From Enoplolaimus lenunculus (Eukaryota > Nematoda > Enoplea > Enoplida > Thoracostomopsidae): a DNA stretch of 64,000 nucleotides. Below are positions 36,231 through 49,303 of the stretch, piece by piece. Position 1 is the stretch's first letter; each line of letters starts with the position of its first letter. Both the position numbers and the translations under genes were made by a program. Location: positions 153,171-217,170 of the forward strand of contig JASANG010004034.1 of the NCBI GenBank assembly GCA_030248215.1, read 5' to 3'. A model generated the notes under the pieces. The model saw nothing but the letters and a program-made list of their open reading frames with translations, did no database searches and was not told where the DNA came from.

Positions 36231-36452
36231 CATTGTAAATTTCAATAAGTTGATTAATCAATTCATCTAGCGAGTTTTCTGAATTAATATCAGTAAACAT
36301 TAACTTACTCTGAGTTGAGTTGACTGTGGGTGAGTTGATTAATTAACTCAAAACGAACTGAATCGATTCAAAATTCTGAGTTCTGATAGTCCTAACTCAG
36401 AATGAGTGATTCAACTCATACTGAGTTAAAATCAACTCACTGAAATTTACAG
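36231..36452. mobile_element. GAGTTGATT-rich inverted-repeat element
   Basis: The ends ATTGTAAATTTCAATAAGTT and, reverse-complemented, CTGTAAATTTCAGTGAGTTG are inverted copies. The interior is full of AACTCA/TGAGTT motifs in both orientations. Its twin is at about 38075-38298. Confidence 0.55.
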
Positions 36453-37199
36453 TCTAGGCAAAGGATCAGGCACAGCTAAGCTTAATTCTAAGGGTATTCC
36501 TGAATGCAAACCTTAGCGTAAAACGTAGGGGAAGTTTCAGGGATCAAAAACTCTAAACCCCAAAATTTTGGCAACACCCATGAGAATAAGATCCAAAAAT
36601 TTATTTGTGGCTAGAAAGCAATGTTTGTCGCTAAAATATTTTCTATTCAATTTCAATCCAAACAGCTTACAGATCTGTTTATGCTACGTTAAAGCAGACC
36701 AAGTCACGTCGTTCTGCTGTACTTAATTCCTTTTGCTTCTAATGGTAGCCTGGAGGCGAAACCAAACGCAGAGAAAATGCCACTGAAATATGTACATTTT
36801 TAATTCCGTGATTTTTTCAAAGAAGTCTCTATTCAAATCTGTTTTATAGTGTCTATAATATATATATACCTGTGCATGTTTATTTCTATTAAGCGCTACA
36901 CATAGGTGCACGAGAATTTCTGTGGCTGTTTGGTTTCGTTTATTTTTTAACCATAGAATTCAAAGCGTATATGTAACATAGCATAGAATTTTAAATATTA
37001 GGTCGTAAAGATCATTAAATCCGAACCATCAACTCGTATGCCGACAAAATTTTTTATTTCCCAAATGTATAACCTCATTTTTGGACTCAAGAACGCAGAA
37101 GGAGTTATCTTCAACGCTGTTCAAAGTAGTTTTTTTTCTTGAGTGTTTTAGAAGTTTCGGGACAAATCTATCCACTTATTTCTTCGCTTGATATACATA

Positions 37200-39045
37200 A
37201 CTGTAACCGTGGCCTCAATTGAGGCCTATTTTATCACCAAGTATTTACTGACAAATCCTATTTATTTGATTTTAACGTTGTTGCTGCATTAAATAGTCAG
37301 TCATAGCATTCTCTATGTATCAGTTTCATTAACTTCTGTGCATGGGAGCAAGAGCCATTGTTTTGTATGTTTTGCCATTTTTTAAGTTTTGTCTTTTTTT
37401 CAAAAAACGTAAAAAAACCGTTTTCGCCGGTTGATTCAATTTTTCCGGAAAAACCAAAACCCTGCACTGAAAATAGTACTTCACACTGAACAAAGTGCCG
37501 TTCATACATTCATCATTTGGTTTTACCGGCCGATATTGAAACTCTAACATAAGCAGTACAAAATTAAAATTAGCCACACTCAAGTCCTATTGACTCCTGT
37601 ACACTTTCCTACACATGTATGATTAAGGTTTAGGCTATGTTTTAGAAAAAAAGGCTTAAGGCTTAGGCTCATGCTTAGGAAAAGGCATTCTACTGTAGTA
37701 ACTCGAATCAGATCGAGATGATGAGAGAGGAGTCCAAGTATTCCTAATTACAGTGCTTTAGTGAATATAGTCCTAATTAGAGTCCATAAAAGAGACCAAA
37801 GGCCTAGACTAGACTGCTGAAATATGTAGCAAACACACAAACAACACGCATGTGCTTTATTAAATTCAGAAAATTGAGTAATGGACGTGGCATCAGCAAA
37901 TATCGATGCAAGTCAGTTCTGCCCAAAGGTAAGAATATAAAAACAAGGGTGTTGGGTCCACCCACATGGGATGAGTTTAAAATAAATAAATTCGTAACTG
38001 AATAACAGAGGTATCCGCTGGAGAGGCATAATTCTCATCTGTCCCCACTTATTCGGCTCACTACAGTAGGAGTACATTGTAAATTTCAATAAGTTGATTA
38101 ATCAATTCATCTAGCGAGTTTTCTGAATTAATATCAGTAAACATTAACTTACTCTGAGTTGAGTTGACTGTGGGTGAGTTGATTAATTAACTCAAAACGA
38201 ACTGAATCGATTCAAAATTCTGAGTTCTGATAGTCCTAACTCAGAATGAGTGATTCAACTCATACTGAGTTAAAATCAACTCACTGAAATTTACAGTCTA
38301 GGCAAAGGATCAGGCACAGCTAAGCTTAATTCTAAGGGTATTCCTGAATGCAAACCTTAGCGTAAAACGTAGGGGAAGTTTCAGGGATCAAAAACTCTAA
38401 ACCCCAAAATTTTGGCAACACCCATGAGAATAAGATCCAAAAATTTATTTGTGGCTAGAAAGCAATGTTTGTCGCTAAAATATTTTGCTATTCAATTTCA
38501 ATCCAAACAGCTTACAGATCTGTTTATGCTACGTTAAAGCAGACCAAGTCACGTGCGTTCTGCTGTACTTAATTCCTTTTGCTTCTAATGGTAGCCTGGA
38601 GGCGAAACCAAACGCAGAGAAAATGCCACTGAAATATGTACATTTTTAATTCCGTGATTTTTTCAAAGAAGTCTCTATTCAAATCTGTTTTATAGTGTCT
38701 ATAATATATATATACCTGTGCATGTTTATTTCTATTAAGCGCTACACATAGGTGCACGAGAATTTCTGTGGCTGTTTGGTTTCGTTTATTTTTTAACCAT
38801 AGAATTCAAAGCGTATATGTAACATAGCATAGAATTTTAAATATTAGGTCGTAAAGATCATTAAATCCGAACCATCAACTCGTATGCCGACAAAATTTTT
38901 TATTTCCCAAATGTATAACCTCATTTTTGGACTCAAGAACGCAGAAGGAGTTATCTTCAACGCTGTTCAAAGTAGTTTTTTTTCTTGAGTGTTTTAGAAG
39001 TTTCGGGACAAATCTATCCACTTATTTCTTCGCTTGATATACATA
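37200..39045. repeat. 1846-bp tandem duplication, copy 2
   Basis: Head-to-tail with copy 1. The only differences I found are two single inserted G bases in this copy (near 38486 and 38555). Near-identity means either a very recent duplication or an assembly artefact. Confidence 0.95.
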
Positions 39046-40316
39046 TGTGATGAAGTAGAACAGATTGAGTTACGGTAAATTGCGATCGATGACGCGTACA
39101 GTGAATAATTGAACAGCCTGCATTTTATCAAAATATTTCGATTTTAATACTGTTACTATTTTGTTCTATGCTCAACTTTAAAACTGGAAAAAGTTGACAA
39201 TTTCACGGTACAACGTACTAATGAACCGATTTAGGACCGTGGAGGAAAAGATTTTTTCAGGAAACCTTTTTTGACTCTTTTCTGCGCAGTAAGAACCGGG
39301 ATAGCCCACAATATATTCGATTGATGGCTAGCGGTCAAATATGTGATGATATTATATGAGCTCACATGAGAGCTAAGATTTTTTAGCATTGCTGGACTGG
39401 CGGTAAAATTGGATTCAGTCAGTTTATTTTAAGAAAAATAATTACATGACTAAGATCGTTTTTGTTGTAGGCTCAATTTCCAACCAACTCACAATCCGTT
39501 TTAGATGGTTAATCCATTCCTGTGTTGTACTTGAACTATTAATTTCGGATTATAGAATTTGAAAAGAACACTTAGGAATGCCGATTACGTTCCCGTTCTC
39601 GAATAAAATAATGAAAATTATGTCCGTCTCTGTAAAAAAATTCAACTTACACATCGCTAGTTTCATGTGATGTTTTACGGTATCAAATGTTACCAATATT
39701 CGACACCGTATACCGTAAATGAGACACATTTTATTGGTAACACCTTGATGACAAATATACCAAATGCATCACAGACCGAAACCGGCGGACAATTACCAGC
39801 GACACAACGCCTGATAAATATGCCTCGTTTGTTTTAATTTTAACATAATTACCTACGGCATGTCAACGGTATAATATATATTTTCGTTCTTTTACTAGCG
39901 AGTTTTTTCAGATGATCTGTGCCTTTGTTGAGCTATTTAGATAAAAATACTTCTATTTATTGTTTGCTTTATATGTGTGATAATTTTACGGCGCATATGG
40001 GTCGTACCTGTGCATTCGTATGCGGTTGTAAGGTTGGTTGAGAGGTGGTTTGTGTTTTAGATTTTATGAGTAGCAGATGATGCTTTAAGAAGACACGCCG
40101 GACGACTGGGCGCAGTATATATAGTAGTTGAAGAAACGCTAAACGTATTTTTAGCATTAAATGCTCAGGTTTGTAAGCATGCTATATATAGTAATATATA
40201 CTTACAAAAAATTTCTTGTGGCACATCAAAGTACCAACGTACGTTGCGTTTTTGGATAGCCCTGCCCCTGATTATGGGAGGGGTTTGGTATGATATATTT
40301 TACAGAAAACACATTT
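39046..40316. other. Intergenic, no gene seen
   Basis: AT-rich sequence without recognised coding exons or repeats. Confidence 0.4.
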
Positions 40317-40510
40317 GAAAATGTTCAAAAACGTAATATTACGTTAACCTTATGATTCTTGAGGTTTTCAGACATCGTCAGAATCCTAAGCGGTAATCCA
40401 ATGGACCCGGTGAAAATGTTAAAAAACCTAAAATTACAGTTAACCTTTTGATCCTTAAGGTTTTCAGACATCGTCGGAATGCTAAGGGGTAGTCCAGTGG
40501 AGTCGGTAGT
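40317..40510. repeat. 95-bp unit, two tandem copies
   Basis: GAAAATGTT starts the units at 40317 and 40412. Both contain GTTTTCAGACATCGTC and a (T/C)GGTAATCCA/GGTAGTCCA block. The copies are diverged and the minus-strand frame across them is incidental. Confidence 0.7.
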
Positions 40511-41194
40511 AAATTTTGTAACTGAATCAGGCTTATTACAAAACACTACAATAGGAGAAATTGTTGAATAAAAATTGATAAAGAAGCCCTGTTGTTGTCA
40601 TGTAGCAAAATTTCACGGTAAACTTCAAGGCCAGTACAAAGCTATAAAGTTCTGCCGCAACAGTTTCAGTGGTTTTTGACAATTTGCAAAATGTTCCTTT
40701 TTCACACACGATGAGTATGTGATATTTGTGACTTGGCGTAGTATAAACCAGCTGGTAAACTGCGGAAATTATGCGGGGTTCACGTTAAACGTTGGGCAGC
40801 CTGGAAGATGCTTTGTCTTATGTTGATTTTACATCAGCTATAAAATTGGTCATCCGTATGTGAGGTAAACAGAGAACTGAATATCATACCGCACTGATGT
40901 AGGTATACAACACTTGCTCTCTTATTTATAGCTAAACATACATGTGTGCTACTGTCACATGATATCTTAGGACATCACAGTGAATATCATTTGATAATAC
41001 AAATTCAGTGCAAATGCCACATGACATTGAGCAGGACAGCTTTTGAACAACGTAAGCCACTCTGCGGACAATGATAACTGTTATATACGCTATTACGAAC
41101 TACTCAAAATGGACGGGACAAAATCACACACACGCTCACACAAGGACCCAACAACCCCCCCCCCACCCCACACCAAAACTCGTCAAAATAATAA
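40511..41194. other. Intergenic, no gene seen
   Basis: No supportable coding exon. A C-rich stretch at about 41150-41170 precedes the repeat array. Confidence 0.4.
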
Positions 41195-41640
41195 TTTTGA
41201 GTAAAAAATTTGAATACCCTGCGAAATTTCAATTTTCCTTCCAAAATTTGAAATTCCCACCGAAATTTTAATGTTACCGACAAAATTTAAACTATAACGA
41301 AGTTGAATTTTCTCGCCAAACTTTTAATTTTCTCGTCGAAATTTTAATTTTGTCGTCAAAACCTAAGTTGTCATGCCAAAATTTGAATTTTCCGCCGAAA
41401 TTTGAATTTTGCCCCAAAATTTGAATTTGCCACAAAATTTCCCGCTGAAATTTAGTTTTCGTTGCCAAAATCTAAATTTTCGTGCCAAAATTTTAATTTT
41501 TAGCCAAAATTTGAATTTCCGCCAGAATTTCAACCGTCCAAACTTAAATTTACCACTAAAATTTGGATTTCTCGCCAAAATTTAAATATTCCTGGCAAAT
41601 GAATTTTTCTGCCAAAATTTGTCAATCAGTATCATATGAC
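41195..41640. repeat. Degenerate CCAAAATTTGAATTTTC minisatellite
   Basis: Many imperfect units of roughly 15-25 bp built on (C/G)AAATTT(G/T)AATTTTC with a GCC or CGC spacer. The weak patch at 28915-28980 resembles it. Confidence 0.8.
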
Positions 41641-42089
41641 TGACATTGGACAATACACGGTCACCACTTATGCGATACACGCGTAGACATCTTTAAAATT
41701 GTAATATAAATTTGACAGATAACAACGGGAATGTCGTATGACTTTGACATATATACAAAGGTGTGATTCGTCTTTTATATTAACAAGCAAGTGTGGATTT
41801 TGGAATGTTATACAGGGAAACAATCAGCAACAATGCTACCCAATATTTTAATATGAACAAATTGTGTACCATGCTGCCATAGTTTTAGCGTGAACCCGCA
41901 TTAGCGTGCTTTCCAACATAATTAAGCAACAATCCACGGACTTAAAGAAATTGAGCTATCGCTGATAGCACCCATGGGATGGGCATCCATTTACTCAATC
42001 ATACGTATAAAATCACTGCTCATAGTCTGTATAGAATGGATAGATTAAACACAAACGTGCTCGGCCGTTTATGCTTTTTTTCGGACCGA
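41641..42089. other. Intergenic, no gene seen
   Basis: No coding features or repeats recognised before the satellite begins. Confidence 0.4.
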
Positions 42090-43601
42090 ATGTTCCCAGT
42101 TACGTACTTTTGTCTTAAGAGAAGTTCGAGTATTATTCACCCTTGAATTTATCAAGAATTGACAATGCCTTTTTAGACTGTTGAAACATTTTCAAACTGG
42201 TATACCAGTAATTGTTATCGATTCATAGTTGTAGGCGTTATACAGTTTGATGGCATTTGCAGCCATCTATGCAAGTTAATGTTCCCAGTTACGTACTTTT
42301 GTCTTAAGAGAAGTTCGAGTATTATTCACCTTTGAATTTATCAAGAATTGACAATGCCTTTTTAGACTGTTGAAACATTTTCAAACTGGTATACCAGTAA
42401 TTGTTATCGATTCATAGTTGCAGGCGTTATACAGTTTGATGGCATTTGCAGCCATGTATGCAAGTTAATGTTCCCAGTTACGTACTTTTGTCTTAAGAGA
42501 AGTTCGAGTATTATTCACCCTTGAATTTATCAAGAATTGACAATGCCTTTTTAGACTGTTGAAACATTTTCAAACTGGTATACCAGTAATTGTTATCGAT
42601 TCATAGTTGCAGGCGTTATACAGTTTGATGGCATTTGCAGCCATCTATGCAAGTTAATGTTCCCAGTTACGTACTTTTGTCTTAAGAGAAGTTCGAGTAT
42701 TATTCACCTTTGAATTTATCAAGAATTGACAATGCCTTTTTAGACTGTTGAAACATTTTCAAACTGGTATACCAGTAATTGTTATCGATTCATAGTTGCA
42801 GGCGTTATACAGTTTGATGGCATTTGCAGCCATCTATGCAAGTTAATGTTCCCAGTTACGTACTTTTGTCTTAAGAGAAGTTCGAGTATTATTCACCTTT
42901 GAATTTATCAAGAATTGACAATGCCTTTTTAGACTGTTGAAACATTTTCAAACTGGTATACCAGTAATTGTTATCGATTCATAGTTGTAGGCGTTATACA
43001 GTTTGATGGCATTTGCAGCCATCTATGCAAGTTAATGTTCCCAGTTACGTACTTTTGTCTTAAGAGAAGTTCGAGTATTATTCACCCTTGAATTTATCAA
43101 GAATTGACAATGCCTTTTTAGACTGTTGAAACATTTTCAAACTGGTATACCAGTAATTGTTATCGATTCATAGTTGTAGGCGTTATACAGTTTGATGGCA
43201 TTTGCAGCCATCTATGCAAGTTAATGTTCCCAGTTACGTACTTTTGTCTTAAGAGAAGTTCGAGTATTATTCACCTTTGAATTTATCAAGAATTGACAAT
43301 GCCTTTTTAGACTGTTGAAACATTTTCAAACTGGTATACCAGTAATTGTTATCGATTCATAGTTGTAGGCGTTATACAGTTTGATGGCATTTGCAGCCAT
43401 CTATGCAAGTTAATGTTCCCAGTTACGTACTTTTGTCTTAAGAGAAGTTCGAGTATTATTCACCTTTGAATTTATCAAGAATTGACAATGCCTTTTTAGA
43501 CTGTTGAAACATTTTCAAACTGGTATGCCAGTTATTGGTATAGATTCATAGTTGTAGGCGTTATACAGTTTGATGGCATTTGCAGCCATCTATGCAAGTT
43601 T
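42090..43601. repeat. 189-bp satellite, eight tandem units
   Basis: Unit starts (ATGTTCCCAGTTACG) lie at 42090, 42279, 42468, 42657, 42846, 43035, 43224 and 43413, a strict 189-bp spacing. Units differ at a few recurring sites (CACCC/CACCT, GTAGG/GCAGG, CATCT/CATGT). Units 1-7 contain the 14-bp palindrome ACTGGTATACCAGT; unit 8 has lost it and carries several changes in that segment. There is no coding capacity. Confidence 0.97.
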
Positions 43602-44061
43602 TGCTTGATAATTAACGTATATTGACGTTTCTGACATAAAGGCAGTTGGTTTTGAGAAATAGAGATAACGTGAATGTAATTTAAGAGGTTTTTCTGTAAT
43701 AAGGTTTTGGTCGAGCTCAATGTGTAGGCGAGCGATCGCCTAGCCGAGGCGACCGGTACATGGCTGGCTAAGTCCAGGCACATGAGCTCTTACCACGGGA
43801 ACGCTGGAGGCTCATGGTTAACCAAGTCCAGAAGAATGATCTGTTACCACGGTAACGCTGGAGCGTGTATGCCTGTTATAACGTACGGACAGTTTGTAGC
43901 AGTTAGACTTGCAATTGTTAACCGTCCGGGGAGTTCAAGCACCCCTCAAATAATTTTTGCTCCTAACTGGGAACGGAAAGAGGGGTACTTGTTTGGTTCC
44001 CCCTACACTAGTGTTAATTTAGTAAATGCGAAAGTTGTCTCCCCGGTATTTATGTCATTAC
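43602..44061. other. Intergenic with a short duplicated motif
   Basis: Two diverged copies of an approximately 60-bp motif (AAGTCCAG... then TTACCACGG(G/T)AACGCTGGAG) lie at about 43768-43865. A plus-strand open frame (43782-44123) crosses them but has no recognised feature. I regard it as unproven. Confidence 0.4.
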
Positions 44062-44215
44062 TTTATCACATGCTTAGGCTTATGCTGAGGCAAATGCTTA
44101 TTATTACTTTACCACATGCTTAGGCTTAGGCCGAGGCTAAAACTTGACTCAGACATAAACATAGGCTTTGGTTTAAGCTTAAGCTTGACGTATTCTCTTG
44201 CTATGGCTGAAACTT
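44062..44215. repeat. Degenerate TTAGGC-like tract
   Basis: Contains CATGCTTAGGCTTATGCT and CATGCTTAGGCTTAGGCC plus GGTTTAAGCTTAAGC. Terminal repeats of the TIR family were not recognised. Confidence 0.6.
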
Positions 44216-45600
44216 AGGGCTCAGGTTTGTAAATGATGTGGGATGTACTTGACGTGGAGTCGGTACTAAACAACACGTTTACATACTGTTGTAACTGAGG
44301 TTTTGCTGCTGACTGTTACAATTTTGGAAGATTCTTTTATATATGGGCCCTGTGATCCAAGCCTTGTGGTGTCAAGCTTTTTCATGTGATTTTTTATTTA
44401 ATGCAAAACAACAAAAAACACATGATTACACTATGACTTACGTATTTAAAAAGGTCAAGGAATAGTGTTAATAATGTGACAGATGTCAAACACATTTCTG
44501 ACTTATGTTTGCACTGTAATTATATCTTTTAGAGCGACAGATTTTAATGCAAAATAGCAAATTGTAGGCTAAGCTGGAATTTTATACGTTGGATTTCAGA
44601 ACGGTGGTTATAAAATGTTGGCAGCGTTTATCAGACAGGCAAATAGCGGTATCATGGACTGAATAATTCGCGTTGTTCAAGTTATTATCTTAAAATTGCA
44701 AAAACTTGAAGACCTGTATTGAATTTCAATCACATTTACGCTTATAAGTTTAGGAAAAGTTTATGCTTACTAAAATAATTGCCTATGTCTAAACATTTCC
44801 ATGAGCATTTTTATATGCCTAAAGATTAGATGCGGGGGAATGTGTACAAGAACTGTTCTGTTTTTAGAAAGTTGTGCTATCGATCAAAATGTCATCCTTA
44901 AATTCGACGCAGATGTTTAGTTAAATGATACTTTTAAACCGTTGGTGGTTTTACCGCTTTTCCAATTACTGCAACTTGGAACATACAAGACTTATCGCTA
45001 ACTGACGTTTGATACTATGTCTATTAGAAAATATGGTCACATATACGTGCTTGCATTTTACAAACCTGGCAACTGGTATTTCCGTGCTATTGACAGTCTA
45101 GTTAGTATTCAAAGTTTTTTTCACCATAAATTAAAGCAACTCATTCCATTACATTATTTTTGTGTTCGTTGAAGTCAAATTTGTTTGAGAATTTATTAAT
45201 ATTTACCATCAGGGAATACAATAGACCTGCGCTGTTCTGCACGATAATTTAATTTACAGCTTTTATATAAACAATATTCAGCATTAGGATATTTGACCAA
45301 ATCAAATTTATACCTGTTGCTTTTGTTGTTGTAGGCGATAGAATGCCGGCTCACGCGTAAAATTTAATTTCATTTAAAGTGAGTTTATACACACGTAATT
45401 GACAATGCCTCTGTTGGAAAAGCATTTACGGCCTTTTTAGCAATTGTTGAATACACAGAGTTTGGGAATGGAACTAGGATAAGTATAAGCTTATATTCGC
45501 AGGTGGCCCCCAAGTGCAACATATTCAGAAAAATTTACCCATTGTTTGCCTATATTTACGGACTGCGCTACTGAGACATATTTGCAACCTTTGCTTTGTT
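44216..45600. other. Intergenic, no gene seen
   Basis: AT-rich sequence without supportable exons. Confidence 0.4.
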
Positions 45601-46037
45601 CTGTAGTGACCCGAATAAGACGGAGGGGGTAATAAGAGGAGGATCTCCATTGTGAGTCCCAATCAATATGAGTCCGTATCCATAATCAAGTCCGTAAGCG
45701 GATAGAGTCTTATAAATCCTTATTACACTCCAATAATGTCAATTAACTCGAATTGTAGTGCATATATGACTCCAGGACCAAATAAAGTTGAGTTCGAAAC
45801 TTTAAAGCGTACTTAAGTTTTGAAAGTATATTTCTACGTATAACCTTGCATTATCGGGCAAGCTTTTGATAGAAGACAAAGTTTAACTCAAGCATAGTTG
45901 CAATACCGTATATAACGACGTGCGGCGGAGGGCGCGTTAAAAATAAATAACAATCCGTAACCAAATAAAACCGGTAGTACCCTCTAGAGAGATCCAATAA
46001 ATATCTATCCCTCCTGCTCTTACTCGGGTCACTACAG
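45601..46037 (+). mobile_element. CTGTAGTGACCCG-type MITE, with a second right end after it
   Basis: Starts CTGTAGTGACCCGAATAAGA and ends CTCGGGTCACTACAG. A second, partial right end (46053-46130, ending TTATTCGGGTTTCTACAGTA) follows directly, so either a tandem or a second truncated copy. Confidence 0.8.
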
Positions 46038-46130
46038 CAACAGTAAGTAACTAACCGAATAGCAGTGGGCTTCACGCTGGAGAGGCCAAATCAATATCAG
46101 TCCTTTTCTTTATTCGGGTTTCTACAGTAT

Positions 46131-47560
46131 TTAGTATGAATTGAAAAATTCGACGTGGTTCCTGCACAGAACCGACTGAATTCGGTTTAACCGTACCATG
46201 GTAACAAATCAGTTTAGTTATAGTTTGAACGTAAGTCCTAAATACTTTGGACTAATTGTTGAGAATTAGTAAATAGGTCGGAAAAATTCAACAAAACATT
46301 TTTAAACTACACGCCGAGCTAAGCTCCTCTTAAAGTTCACGTTAACGAGCCATAAATCTACAAGCCGCCTCGATCATCTGCGGCGCTATAATCCCAAGAA
46401 CACAGAACATTTCAAAGAATAAACACCTATTAGAAACACAATAACCGTATAACATATGTTAAAAATAGAACTCGGTTTTGGAAATCGAAACCGTCATTAA
46501 CGGTTCGGAATTGAAAACGGATTGAACGGAACCGAGTTAACTAAGATGCTATAAGATTTGATCACAGTTTCTAAATTAAGCTTGACAAGAGTGAACGACG
46601 TTTCGAGAAATAAATACTGAGTTTCGCAACGCCGAGATACGCATGTAACGCTGCAATATATATGTTTCAGTAACGCAGTCCGCGAATAGAGACAAAGCAA
46701 TGGGTAACTTTTTTTGAATATGTTGTACGTCGGGGTTACCCCCCCCCACCCAAATTATAGCGAGCGAACTTGGTTTTGCCTTTTACATGACACATGAGTA
46801 ATATATATTTTACAAGTGCCTTCTGGGGTACTTTTCCTATTAGTCTTCGCGTTTTACAACGGATGAACTTAAAGGTAATTATGCATCTACTTATTATTAA
46901 CAGAATAACCAATAATTAATCTGTCATAAAACATCAAAAAAATGCTAATACGCTGTTAGACACTTATTTCTGTAAATATGATAGATGAGAAATTGATTTA
47001 CTGACGAACTATGAGTACAAATTCAACCAAGCTAAAAACATTAAAGCTTTGGTTCGTCCCTTTGTTCGATGATCAAAGGTGTATAACTTTTTCAATTTAG
47101 TCCAACACTAGGCGTAAGGATGAGTCTAAAACCGAAGCCTTATCTACTATTTTACAGCGGAAAAACTAAAATTTTAGAAGTGACATTAAGGCGATCAAAA
47201 TATCATTATCGCAAAAGGCAAAGAATTTTACAATGAAAACGAATTTAAGGAGAAATCAATTTCATATCAGGCTAGGATTTGACCACAGTACATTCGGAGT
47301 CAATGTTTAGCGTCACTGATCAACCAAAACTACTTGACGCTAAAATCAGAGAGAAGTATATTTTACTTCTGGAGTATTTTAAATACACTATGCGAAAAAA
47401 TTTACACCGCTGTTTTTCGTACTTCATAATAGAATCTTAAGCCAATTTTTATTGAAAATGGATATCCAGTCAGTTACATTGAATCTGGCTCCTACAGTCC
47501 TTGGCAAAGATAAAATGTTGCGAGTTTATCGGCTCAAGTATACCCAATTCCTACTTTTAT
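46131..47560. other. Intergenic, no gene seen
   Basis: No coding exon. A stretch near 46150-46550 is rich in GGTT(C/T)GG and GAACCGA motifs in both orientations. A C-run is at 46740-46749. Confidence 0.4.
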
Positions 47561-47984
47561 TACTGTAGTGACTCGAATAAGAGTAGGGGTAATAAGAACA
47601 GAAGTCCTTATCCGTAATAAGAGTCCGTAAGCGGATAGAGTCCCTAAACTCTAATTAGAGCTCATAAATGTCCATAATCCCAAATTGTAGTACACAAATC
47701 AGTCCAGCACCAAATACAGTTGAGTTCGAAACTTTAAATCGTACTTTAGTTCTGAAAGTACATTCTTAAGTATAACTTTTCATTATCGCTCAAAGTTTGA
47801 TCCAAGACAATTAAGTGTTTAATTCAACGGATAGTTGCAATACCGGATATATATCAGTAACGAAGGGTGGCGGAGAGAGGGTTGAAAACAAATACTTAAC
47901 CGTCCGTAACCAAATAACAGGGGGAAAGCATCTTTAGAAGCGAAATAAGTATTAGTCCCCCGTATTATTCGGGTCACTACAGTA
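47561..47984 (+). mobile_element. CTGTAGTGACCCG-type MITE (full length)
   Basis: Starts TACTGTAGTGACTCGAATAA and ends TTATTCGGGTCACTACAGTA, with TA at each edge. About 424 bp, without coding capacity. Confidence 0.85.
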
Positions 47985-48919
47985 AACAATCTACACTGCA
48001 AACGCCAGGGTGGAAACGGAGAGCGAAAATAACGGGAACCGATACTAATCAACTCAACATAACAAAAATGGTTATTTAGAAGTTTAAAACGAAAAATGCG
48101 GTACTTTTTGGCCCTTAAAAATATGCAAACATTCATCCGGCTTGCTAATTTCGTACTAAAAAGATAATGGCTAAAAAGTAAAAAATGTTTTGATTTTGGC
48201 TGAATTTTGTTATTTTTACTTGAAATAAAACAGTTGTTTCATAAATGTTGTTAAAAATTGGACTAATATTCTTTCTAACGTTGTCACGTTTTCTGATTAC
48301 ACTGCAAAAGGTCAAACTTGGCGGTCGGATGACCGTGAAACCAGGATGTGGCAATATTAACTTACCGAATACCAGAACAATGAATTTATTCCCGGCAACG
48401 TGTGTTAACCGGATATAGCATCTGAATTGTTGAGCTATTTAGAGGTGTAGTCGTGCAAATGTGTATATTTGTTCAATTAAAATTAACTGCCAGATGATAT
48501 TGTTCATTCTAATTCAGTGCAAGAACATAGTACGATTTTTGACTTTGCCGATAATGTAATCGCAATCGCAACACAATATTGTATTTCTGCGTAACCAGTG
48601 GATTTTAATATATTCGGAATTATCACCGCAATTATACGATAGGTTTTTTCAGAAGACCGGGCCCAGTATAAGAATTTCAATTTTTTTGCCCAAATTTAAA
48701 CTGAAACCAAATATCCGGTCGTTTATGACTGAAACAGCGAAACCAACGAAATTCACATATGCCATGAACATGACCAGTTAATTTAAATTATAAAAGCAGA
48801 CGGGATTTCGTACTTGTAACGAGTGGTTCACTTAGATACACAGCTGCAATGGTACGGCCTTTGATCTGTCTGCGGTTCCGACAGAAAATCGACTTTCGTC
48901 GTCACACGCTGCTGTGTGG
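47985..48919. other. Intergenic, no gene seen
   Basis: AT-rich. A diverged CTCCGG-type repeat patch sits at 48850-48890. No supportable exon. Confidence 0.4.
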
Positions 48920-49303
48920 TTAGAACATTCGTTGAGGTTGAGTCGCTCGGAAGTGAGGCTCGTTAAGCAGGTGACGTCTCGTAAGCGGGGTACAGAACGC
49001 TAGCAGGCTCGGAGCTGTGTTGCTGACAAATGACGACCCAAACAATAGGAGCTCCTGTAGAGATGTGGATATGTCCATCATCTCGTATAGGTTCGAAAAC
49101 TTAGAGTGTGACATCGGGTGAGCACCGAATTTTGGTGTGAGATGCTTTTCTGCACAGTATGATGTGAGTTGATCAGAAAGGGGCGGGTGGACCCTGGAAG
49201 CGTCGCCACTGATCTGTGGAATCGCTGTCCGGTAAGCCCAAAGCTCGGTGGGTGCAGAACGTGAAGGCTCTAGATCGAGAGGCTTGCTTGCGGCGTCGGA
49301 CAT
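48920..49303 (-). other. Unrecognised 127-residue open frame
   Basis: Begins MSDAASKPLDLEPSRSAP and ends TQPQRMF. The residue mix is varied (not low-complexity) and the local GC content is higher than that of the flanks. This makes it more protein-like than most unassigned frames here. I recognise no domain and saw no clear splice partner. It could be an exon, a decayed mobile-element gene, or chance. Confidence 0.25.

Larger units (their letters stand above)
35356..37199. repeat. 1844-bp tandem duplication, copy 1
   Basis: It starts ACTGTAACCGTGGCCTCAAT and ends CGCTTGATATACATA, directly abutting copy 2. It contains a 16-bp palindrome GGCCTCAATTGAGGCC (35367-35382), a TTAGGC-like tract (35785-35842), a CTGTAGTGACCCG-type MITE (35847-36224) and a further inverted-repeat block (36231-36452). 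No coding gene is recognised within it. Confidence 0.95.

Noticed and set aside
35356-39045. LTR element with 1.84 kb direct repeats
   Set aside because: The two copies abut with nothing between them and contain only older MITEs and non-coding DNA, so it is a tandem duplication.
42090-43601. CRISPR-like array
   Set aside because: The 189-bp units are repeated whole, with no alternation of short repeats and unique spacers.
43782-44123. 113-codon plus-strand frame after the satellite
   Set aside because: It crosses a short duplicated motif and a telomere-like tract. No domain, splice partner or consistent composition.
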